Shown here piece after piece: positions 1 through 6,274 of a stretch of DNA of 12,744 nt. The translations under genes and the position numbers were made by a program. The notes under the pieces are model-generated. The model ran no database searches, was not told the DNA's origin, and was given only the letters and a program-made list of their open reading frames with translations. The stretch spans positions 1 through 12,744 of the forward strand of contig CBFIHP010000044.1 in the NCBI GenBank assembly GCA_965662355.1. The letters run 5' to 3'. Position 1 is the stretch's first letter; every line of letters starts with the position of its first letter. The stretch is from GCA-2683825 sp965662355 (GTDB lineage: Bacteria; Planctomycetota; UBA1135; GCA-002686595).

Positions 1-104
1 CCGCATTCACAGCGTAGAAGCTCCACCCCAAAGGTACGCTTCATGAGCTCGGCCCAGCGTAGTCGTCGGTCCAGGCTGACCTCGACCCCCCAAGGCCGGG
101 CCCT
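1..104 (-). pseudogene. IS91-like (Y2) transposase, C-terminal fragment running off the left edge
   Basis: Read on the minus strand, codons from about 104 down to 1 are open and give a peptide containing RRLRWAELMKRTFGVELLRC followed by E-C-G at the window edge. The W-A-x-L-(L/M)-(R/K)-R-x-(F/Y)-x-(V/I)-(D/E) pattern followed by C-x-x-C-G is the characteristic C-terminal stretch of IS91/ISCR-type rolling-circle transposases, where a Cys pair follows the WAELLRR block. A stop lies in frame at 105-107, so the N-terminal part is not directly upstream. The catalytic Tyr region is absent here. It lies on the same strand as the fragment at 3880-4123, which holds sequence that would precede this part in an intact protein. 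It may continue to the left of the window. Family assignment is from motif recognition only. Confidence 0.6.
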
Positions 105-180
105 CTACTGAAGTACGGGGCCACCGCGCCGCCCTGCGAGCTTTGGCGACGCGACGACCCCGTCCCAACCATGCGGTTCT

Positions 181-205
181 TTTGCGGGCGGTTGCTTCCC
201 GCAAA
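181..205 (-). terminator. Hairpin directly after the stop of the 1045-residue protein gene
   Basis: TTTGCGGG at 181-188 pairs perfectly with CCCGCAAA at 198-205 around a 9-base loop, and the stem touches the stop codon at 206-208. Position and stem strength suggest a transcription terminator or mRNA 3'-end stabiliser. On the minus strand it is followed by AAGAACC and not a U-run, so a classical intrinsic terminator is not supported. Confidence 0.4.
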
Positions 206-3200
206 CTACTGGCGGAAATAGTCCGCCAGACCGCGCACCCCCGGCGCGGCGATGGACTGGACCCCGTCCTCGAACACGTTGACGTCGAAGCGGGTCGGCG
301 TCCCAGAGAGCAGATCGATGACGTCCACGACGCCAGGTCCTTCGCTGGAGGCCGGAACGGCGAGGAACATGAAGTGCGGCGCCGAAACCGGACGAATTCC
401 ACCTTCCACCGACTTCACCAGGCTCTTGCCGTTGAAGGACGTGAACTGGGTCGAGAAGTTGGGGTAGGCACTGAGGTTGCGCTGGTTGTCGAAGGCCAGG
501 TCGACCGGAATCCCCGTGAGACCGCCGGGGCCTTCCCCGATGGAGTGGATCACGCCGTACTGGACGCCGCGCAGGCTCGGCAGCTCGCCGGGCAGGAGCG
601 GGGTGATCCCCGAGGGCCCGCCGACGATGCCGATCAAGGTCGCGGCTCCGCCCAGGCCGATCGGAACACCATTCGTGTCCAGGGCGTTCTCGTGTAGGAC
701 CCAGAAGGCGGACTCGAGTCGATCCGGGGCGGCCTGGATGGCCTTCGGGTTGTCCAGGGGGAACGGCAGCACGTCGACGACATCATCGAAGCCGAAGCCG
801 TTGATGCCCGAGGGGCCGGACTCGAACACGGCCACCGTACCGTCGGCGTTGAGGATGTAGGCGTAGTAGACACCCCGATTCAAACCATAGCCGAGCTGGC
901 GCGGTGTCGTGGCCACGTCGATCGGCTGCGTCAAGTGGCTCGTCAACGTCTTGCGCACCTGCAGGTTGAAGGAGGAAATGACCGACACCGTGCCGGCGCC
1001 GGTGTTGCAGACGAAGATGTCCTCGTTGGCCGCCTCCCAGGCGACGCCGCGCGGCCCGACCCCCACGGCGACGACCTGCCCCACCATGTGGAAGAAAGCG
1101 GAGCCGGGGTCGGTGTGCACGAAGTACACGCTGTCCGTCGACTCACTGGTAATCGCTAGCAGATCGAGGTTCGGCGACATCGCGAGCGAGGTTGGATCCG
1201 GGATCGCGATGCGTTGAATCACGCTCATGCGATTGGAATTCAGAACGACCAGCTCGTTCGCCGTGCGGTCCGTCATGTAGAGGAACTGACCGATCTGCTG
1301 GCGCGTCCCGTACTGGAAGCAGGAGGCAAGCGTCGACTGGGGCGGCGAAGGTCCGTTGATGTAGGTGTTCTGCTCGAGAACCAAGAGGCCCTGCGGGGGT
1401 AGACCGATGTCAGGAATCCCGAAGGGGAACGGACCGGGTGTGAGCAAGTTCTGAAGACCCACTCCACCGGCGACCACCGGGGTGACCACGTCGATGGCCG
1501 TCGGCTCCTGGGCCGGGATGAAAGGAACCGTGCAGAGTGGCGGGAAGATGATCGGCGGCGGGTTGGGGTGGGGAGCCCAGGAAGCCAGGTTGGAATTCCC
1601 AAGGATCGTGAGTTGCGGGAACTGCCCGGGGGAGGGCGGCGCGGGGACATTGCCGGAGCCGACATGGAGAGAGACCCGCTTTAGTCCCGTGACGGCACAG
1701 ATGTTTCCTCCACCGGCCTGACAACCGAAAGGCATCCCGTTGTTGAAGGTGGTGTCCAGCGGGTGGCCGAGTGCCATGTCCCCCACGGACTCGACGTTCG
1801 GCGCGGACAACAGCACGTTGGACAGGCCCGTGTTCCGCGTCAGCGTCATGACCCCGGAAGAGCCACCGTCGAACGTGGTCGAGCCGGGGGCCAAGGGCGG
1901 CTGGAAGAGCACGCCCTGCAAAACCACGTTCGGGTTGTTCGGGAAGTTTGAATTGCCCTCCACGATCGGATTCGCCGGGTCGTACACCGGATTGCCCGTG
2001 CTCTGGCCAAAGCCGTTGAGATCCAGGACCGAGACAGCGTCGCTACCGGATGCGGCGGAGGCCGAACGGGCGAGGTAGATCGCGTCGGGCGTCACCGGAG
2101 CGTTCACGAGCCCCGGCCCCACCTGGGTCGAGAAGACGCTCGTCGGTTGCAACGTGTTCTCGTTGTGCACCAGATCCTCGATTTCGAAGAGGCGCACCGT
2201 GATCAGTCCGAAATCGACGCTGTTGGGCACGCTGGGGTCGATCGTGTTGGGGAAGTCGTAGGCCGGGTCGATCACGATGCGGGTGAAGTCGAAGGGACTC
2301 ACCGGGCGCAGGCTGAACGGGAAGGAAAGCGGGGCGTTGATCGGTCCGGCAGCGAGTCCAATCGAAGCGCTGACCTCGGGATCGCCGAATCCCGTGATCG
2401 GACCGATATGGCGCAACTGCAGGGGCTCGGTGAAAGCCAGACGCACGTTGGTGGCGGGATCGACCTCCTGCGAGCCATCCGGGGGATCGACGAATACACC
2501 ACCGAGACCGAATCGCCACTCCGGGCCCAAGGCGTCCACGCCGACCGTCGCGGAGGCGAGGCCGGGGTACTCCAGGCGTGTCCCAGCACGGCTCCGTACA
2601 CCGCGTGAGAACTCGAGCTGGACATGGACCCCCGCGGGAAAACTCTCGTGGGTCGTGAGCTGGTCATCCATGTCCGGCACGAAGACGAAGGTACGCGGAT
2701 CGACCAAAAGGTGCGCCGCGGAAATGGCACTCTCCGTTCCCGGGAACCCGAGGCCACGCGGATCGAAGACATTCAATGGACCGCCGGTGCCGGGTCCCAC
2801 CCAACGCTCTAAGAGCCTCTGGGTTGGATCCGCGGGATCGACCGAGCCGTACGTGAAACCCCCGATGAAAGCGCGTCCCTTGATGACGCGCTTCTGCATG
2901 CTGAAGGGATCCACGCGCACGACGCGCATGCGCCCGGTCAGGTTGTTGCGCCCGTCCGCTGCGACAGCGCCGTCGAAGACGGTGCCGAAATCCAGCGCAC
3001 GCTCGAAGCGTGCATAGTAGAAGTGGTTGCCCGGAGCTCCGGTCGGAAGGATCGCCGCCGCCGGCCAGGAGGTCGGCGGCATGACCGGGTTCACCGGCGT
3101 GAGGTGTACGAGATCGTCGAAGCTGCGAATGTCGACGATCGTCGGCGTCGGCAGGCCGTTCGCGTCCGGCACCGCGACCCGATGGGGCAGGGTCTGTCCG

Positions 3201-3343
3201 AAGCCGTTGGAGACCTCAGCGAGCGTGAAGCCTCCACCTCCGGCATACGCGGTTTTCTGGGCGGACGAGAAAGGCACCAGGAGGGCCAGGCATACGATCC
3301 GGAGCAGGACGCGCCGGTAGAACGAGCATGTGCGAGCTTTCAT
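206..3343 (-). CDS. Secreted protein with Ig-like domain and YncE/YVTN-type beta-propeller
   Basis: This encodes 1045 residues. Residues 1 to about 29 or 35 form a Sec signal peptide: basic start (MKARTCSFYRR), hydrophobic core (VLLRIVCLALLVPF), and possible cleavage after SSA or after AYA before a glycine run. No lipobox is present. Residues about 283-400 open with DPPDGSQEVDPATNVRLAF, the typical start of a bacterial Ig-like (Big_5/SbsA) domain. Residues about 650-1040 hold propeller-like repeats with YVTN-style strands (FLYMTDRTANELVVLNS; LAMSPNLDLLAI; EDIFVCNTGAGTVSVIS). The first 280 residues are Gly/Pro-rich and unassigned. It is probably an exported surface or periplasmic binding or structural protein; no enzyme motif is seen. 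The ATG at 3341-3343 is the only start that preserves the signal peptide, although no good Shine-Dalgarno precedes it. It stands alone, flanked on both sides by IS91-like transposase fragments in the same orientation. Confidence 0.9.
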   Translation of the reverse strand: MKARTCSFYRRVLLRIVCLALLVPFSSAQKTAYAGGGGFTLAEVSNGFGQTLPHRVAVPDANGLPTPTIVDIRSFDDLVHLTPVNPVMPPTSWPAAAILPTGAPGNHFYYARFERALDFGTVFDGAVAADGRNNLTGRMRVVRVDPFSMQKRVIKGRAFIGGFTYGSVDPADPTQRLLERWVGPGTGGPLNVFDPRGLGFPGTESAISAAHLLVDPRTFVFVPDMDDQLTTHESFPAGVHVQLEFSRGVRSRAGTRLEYPGLASATVGVDALGPEWRFGLGGVFVDPPDGSQEVDPATNVRLAFTEPLQLRHIGPITGFGDPEVSASIGLAAGPINAPLSFPFSLRPVSPFDFTRIVIDPAYDFPNTIDPSVPNSVDFGLITVRLFEIEDLVHNENTLQPTSVFSTQVGPGLVNAPVTPDAIYLARSASAASGSDAVSVLDLNGFGQSTGNPVYDPANPIVEGNSNFPNNPNVVLQGVLFQPPLAPGSTTFDGGSSGVMTLTRNTGLSNVLLSAPNVESVGDMALGHPLDTTFNNGMPFGCQAGGGNICAVTGLKRVSLHVGSGNVPAPPSPGQFPQLTILGNSNLASWAPHPNPPPIIFPPLCTVPFIPAQEPTAIDVVTPVVAGGVGLQNLLTPGPFPFGIPDIGLPPQGLLVLEQNTYINGPSPPQSTLASCFQYGTRQQIGQFLYMTDRTANELVVLNSNRMSVIQRIAIPDPTSLAMSPNLDLLAITSESTDSVYFVHTDPGSAFFHMVGQVVAVGVGPRGVAWEAANEDIFVCNTGAGTVSVISSFNLQVRKTLTSHLTQPIDVATTPRQLGYGLNRGVYYAYILNADGTVAVFESGPSGINGFGFDDVVDVLPFPLDNPKAIQAAPDRLESAFWVLHENALDTNGVPIGLGGAATLIGIVGGPSGITPLLPGELPSLRGVQYGVIHSIGEGPGGLTGIPVDLAFDNQRNLSAYPNFSTQFTSFNGKSLVKSVEGGIRPVSAPHFMFLAVPASSEGPGVVDVIDLLSGTPTRFDVNVFEDGVQSIAAPGVRGLADYFRQ

Positions 3344-3879
3344 GAGCGTTGATCAGGAAGTTGAGAAACGGCCTTCTGGGCACGCGAGCACGCGCCCGGC
3401 ACCTCCGCGGATCATCCCTCGATCCGTGGCGTCGGTCAGGGAAGTGCCTGCGATCCGGCAATCGGCGAGCCAAAACGACTCGTATCCATCCGTTGGAGAG
3501 CGCAAGTCTTTGTAAGAGCCACGCTTGAGGTTTTGGAAAAGCCATCGTGACTCGTAACGGTGCCGCGACCGCGCACTCTCCGTGCGCGCGAGAGCGCACC
3601 CCTTCAGTCATCGAACGTGGATCCCGGCAGAGGAGTATGATACCGCACACGACTCGCGACCTGTTTACGACGCAGCTACAGCACGCGGGGCCGCTGTTGT
3701 CATTCCTCCAAGGAACGACGCAACCGTTGGCGGAAGAAGCGGGGCCGAAGGGTCCGGAAACTGAGCCGAAGTCTAAGTCACGGTGTCACATAGCCTTGAA
3801 GCTTGAACACGTCGCACACTAGCGCCGAACGCCCAAAGAACTCCCCCATCACTGGCTTCCCTGCCTCGCCGCAGAGTCT
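3344..3879. other. Intergenic stretch without a supportable gene
   Basis: About 535 bases lie between the start of the 1045-residue protein gene and the transposase remnant. Short open frames exist on both strands (for example plus 3547-3822, minus 3216-3650). Their translations are Arg/Pro/Ser-rich without recognisable motifs, and none has a good ribosome binding site. The promoter of the minus-strand gene must lie here, but I could not identify convincing -35/-10 boxes. A GC-rich imperfect inverted repeat sits near 3573-3598. Confidence 0.5.
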
Positions 3880-4123
3880 CTACGCCGCCCGCGAGTAGAA
3901 CTTCAACAGCCCCCCAAGGCGCTCGCGGCAGATGATCTCGCCGACCTCAGTCGCTTGATCTGGATCGATGATCTGATTGCCCGGTCGGGCTGGGCACGAC
4001 TTCGTCGCGCCAGCTCGAGGCCGAGGCCAGTACCCCGTGGTAGGTGAGCATGTGCGTGCGCGGAAACGGGATCAGTGCGCACAGTCGTTCGAGGAAGCTC
4101 TTCGGTGTGAAGACGACGTGGGT
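3880..4123 (-). pseudogene. IS91-like transposase fragment, frameshifted
   Basis: Minus-strand codons 4123 to 3947 (stop at 3947-3949) read through HVVFTPKSFLERLCALIP, then FPRTHMLTYHGVLASASSW and RDEVVP. The block L-x-R-L-x-A-L-(I/V)-P-x-P-R-x-(H/N)-x-(L)-x-Y-H-G-V-(L/F)-A is diagnostic of IS91/ISCR-type transposases, just downstream of the catalytic domain. After VVP the frame degenerates and stops. The adjacent frame remains open from about 3982 to a stop at 3880-3882 with NQIIDPDQATEVGEIICRER and then LGGLLKFYSRAA, a coding-looking tail I cannot assign. The stop of the NHL-repeat gene (4151-4153) lies just upstream in the same frame, so the N-terminal and catalytic parts are gone. This is a relic, not an active element. 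Confidence 0.68.
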
Positions 4124-4150
4124 CTGGGCGATGGAGAGAAGTGCCAGGAT

Positions 4151-5656
4151 CTAGGGCGTACCGATCATTCCCCCCACGGCGCTCGAGAAGTGCGGGTCCA
4201 GGGTTCCCGCTCCTGTCGGGAGATTGCCCAGGACCAATGCCTGTGCGAACCAGCTGCTTCCCAGGAGTGAACAGTTCGGCGGAACATGGGTCGCAAAGGT
4301 GGCCGTCGTTCCGCCGCCAGCGTGGCCTGGAGGCGAGAAGTTCGCGAGGAAGGCGCCCGGGTTGACGAGGAGCTCGGATCCTCCCGACGAAGGCAGGCCT
4401 AAGAGCGTGCCTAGATCGAGGACCGGACCCGCCGTATTCGCAGAGCGCAAGAAGAGCACCCAGGCTCCCGGTCCGCGAGCGGCCTGCGGTTGCAAGGTGA
4501 CTACCCAGTCCCGACCGACCCGGACCGAGCTCGATGCGAGAGTGTCGAGGTTGATGCCGGATCCGTTGTAGGCGAAGTAGGTCGCGGGCAGGGGCTGCCC
4601 GCAGAGATTCGCGGGGATGAAGAAGCAGTTGTCGCTGTGATGCCCCGTGATGTAGACGTTGTCCATGGGGTCGACGAGGAGACCCGTCGGCCCATCGAGA
4701 TCGCTCGCACCGTCGCCCGTCTCCTCGATGATCTCCTCGATGATGTTGGCGCCGCCGGGATCGGTGATCAAGAAGACGTTTTGGGATTGCTTGCCGGAGA
4801 CGTAAATGTCATCGGCACTGTTCACGGCAACCTTGTTTGCGTACGTGAGCGGGTTGATCCCATCACCCAGTGCACTCATGATCAGAGTGATGACATTGAG
4901 GCCGCCGGGGTCCGTGATCATGAACACGTTGTCGCTGACCGAACCGGTGACGAACGCGTTGCCCATGCTGTCGATGGCGATGCCGGAGGTACCGTCGAGG
5001 ATATTGCCCATATAGTCTCCTAAAGGACCGATGATCTGAGTGCCAACGCCACTCGGTGTGATCTTGTAGACGTTGTCGCTCAGGCCTCCGGCAACGTAGA
5101 TATTGTTGGCGCCATCCACCGCAACTCTCACGGGATCTTGAAGGGACGGAGAGCTGAAGAAATTGCTGAACACTCCTGCCGGGGTCATCTTGACGACGTT
5201 GTTGGTAGCGAGGCAAGGAATGTAGAGATTGCCCGCCCCATCGAAGGCCAGGTCGGCCGGCGCCAGGTAGGGAACCCCGAATACGGGGATGACTGAAATC
5301 ACCCCTCCCGGAGTTCTCTTGTAGAGGTTGCTGCTAGAGAGATCGCAAACGAAAAGGTTGTCCGCGGCATCCACTGCAATTTTAATGGGGGTGTTGAGAC
5401 CAGAAGAAGAACCGATGATTTGAGTGATCACACCACTCGGGGTGATCTTGAAGACATTGTGGGAGAAGCTTCCCGTAACGTATCTGTTGCCCTGGCTATC
5501 CAGGGCGATGCTCGTGGCTCCATCGAGAGGCTGGGTGCCGACTCCGCTCGCGTCGATGATCTTGGTGATGCTCTGGGGACGATGCAAAGGAGCAAGGCCC
5601 AGCAAGAGAACTGCTGTGAGCAATGTGCTGCGAACGGGGACGGGCGTGAGTGTCAT
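4151..5656 (-). CDS. Secreted seven-bladed NHL/SMP-30-like beta-propeller protein
   Basis: This encodes 501 residues from the ATG at 5654-5656. Residues 1-29 are a Sec signal peptide (MTLTPVPVRS then LLTAVLLLGLAPL). Seven repeats of about 40-50 residues begin near residues 49, 91, 135, 176, 223, 274 and 323. Each has the form (I/V)AxDxxxNxYVxGxxSxNVxxITxxG, for example RVAVDGANNIYVAGGLSDNV, so a complete propeller is predicted. Residues about 350-501 form a separate C-terminal module ending in LLGSSWFAQALVLGNLP and resemble the tail of the protein at 6275-8608. No catalytic residues are evident, so a binding or surface role is inferred. An in-frame TTG at 5768-5770 would give 539 residues, but it would bury the signal peptide behind 38 extra residues, and the ATG has its own GAGG. 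It points away from the gene at 6275. Confidence 0.9.
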   Translation of the reverse strand: MTLTPVPVRSTLLTAVLLLGLAPLHRPQSITKIIDASGVGTQPLDGATSIALDSQGNRYVTGSFSHNVFKITPSGVITQIIGSSSGLNTPIKIAVDAADNLFVCDLSSSNLYKRTPGGVISVIPVFGVPYLAPADLAFDGAGNLYIPCLATNNVVKMTPAGVFSNFFSSPSLQDPVRVAVDGANNIYVAGGLSDNVYKITPSGVGTQIIGPLGDYMGNILDGTSGIAIDSMGNAFVTGSVSDNVFMITDPGGLNVITLIMSALGDGINPLTYANKVAVNSADDIYVSGKQSQNVFLITDPGGANIIEEIIEETGDGASDLDGPTGLLVDPMDNVYITGHHSDNCFFIPANLCGQPLPATYFAYNGSGINLDTLASSSVRVGRDWVVTLQPQAARGPGAWVLFLRSANTAGPVLDLGTLLGLPSSGGSELLVNPGAFLANFSPPGHAGGGTTATFATHVPPNCSLLGSSWFAQALVLGNLPTGAGTLDPHFSSAVGGMIGTP

Positions 5657-5660
5657 CGGT

Positions 5661-5666
5661 ATCCTC
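5661..5666 (-). promoter_or_regulatory. Ribosome binding site deciding the ATG start at 5656
   Basis: On the minus strand GAGGAT (5666-5661) precedes the ATG, with 6 bases between its GAGG core and the ATG. It supports the shorter start that exposes the signal peptide over the upstream TTG. Confidence 0.6.
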
Positions 5667-5803
5667 GGTTGTTTCGGGCCTTGGTTAGCGGGGCGTCCAA
5701 CACGCCCTCCATGGGTCCGAGGAAGGCGGGAAGCGGGACCGAACAGGAAAGACTTGGAAAAGTAGCCCAACCTTGAAAATCACCGCGGAAGCCTCCCAGG
5801 AGC

Positions 5804-5913
5804 GGCGTTGGTGCATTGAATCGGGACGGGGCACCTCTGATGCCCCATCTCAGTAGCTCAGGCCCGATCGAGACCAAAATAGGCCGGCCCATCTCTATTC
5901 ATGCACCAACGCC
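5804..5913 (+). mobile_element. 110-bp MITE-like element, copy 1
   Basis: This is a non-coding element beginning GGCGTTGGTGCATTGAAT and ending ATTCATGCACCAACGCC. The ends are perfect 17-base inverted repeats apart from one extra T in the left end of this copy. Weaker complementarity continues inward to about base 28. The interior holds a small hairpin (GGGGCA-cctctga-TGCCCC). The second copy at 8632-8741, in the same orientation, differs by two single-base indels and one substitution. There is no transposase and no clear target-site duplication (left flank cccaggagc, right flank cattgccgc). It lies in the divergent region, about 150 bases upstream of the NHL-repeat gene start. The GGC...TTG..GCAT.AATC end is reminiscent of IS5/IS903-type termini, but that is only suggestive. 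Confidence 0.8.
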
Positions 5914-6274
5914 CATTGCCGCGACAGAGATCGCGCCGTGCGGGTGACGAGAACTCGAACGGACAACCGCAGAATGTCGGCGTTGATAGCTCGTCGAACC
6001 TTCTCTGACGTGCACCGCTGCGATTCGCATTTTTCTTGGCGGGGTGTCACCGGGGAATGCGTGGAAGGGGAAACGGGATCCGTAGAACGCCATGAGAAAC
6101 CTACGCATCATCCGATCGGATCGGGGCCGTGACAGCTCCGGCGTCCGGCCCCCACCGTCCATGGAGGATCGGCCCGAGAGAGTTCCCGGATCGGGTGATG
6201 GAAGTCAGACAGGCGCTGCGTGAGCCCCTGCGGGCTGGAGCCCCCTACCCGTGTTCCCAACCGAAAGAGAAGCC
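5914..6274. other. Long leader region upstream of the 777-residue protein gene
   Basis: About 360 bases contain no supportable gene; the short frames here have no motifs. A perfect 12-base palindrome, ATCCGATCGGAT, sits at 6110-6121 and could be an operator, but no regulator is nearby. A small AGCCC/GGGCT hairpin lies near 6222-6235. I could not assign promoter boxes with confidence. A purine run GAAAGAGAAG at 6263-6272 is a weak ribosome binding site for the ATG at 6275. Confidence 0.4.

Noticed and set aside
2277..3017. Plus-strand open frame (246 codons) inside the 1045-residue protein gene
   Set aside because: It has a Ser/Arg/Pro-rich shadow composition, no motifs, and lies within a well-supported minus-strand gene.
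3547..3822. Plus-strand 91-codon frame in the 3344-3879 gap
   Set aside because: It has no ribosome binding site, no recognisable motif and low-complexity polar composition; it is not supportable as a gene.
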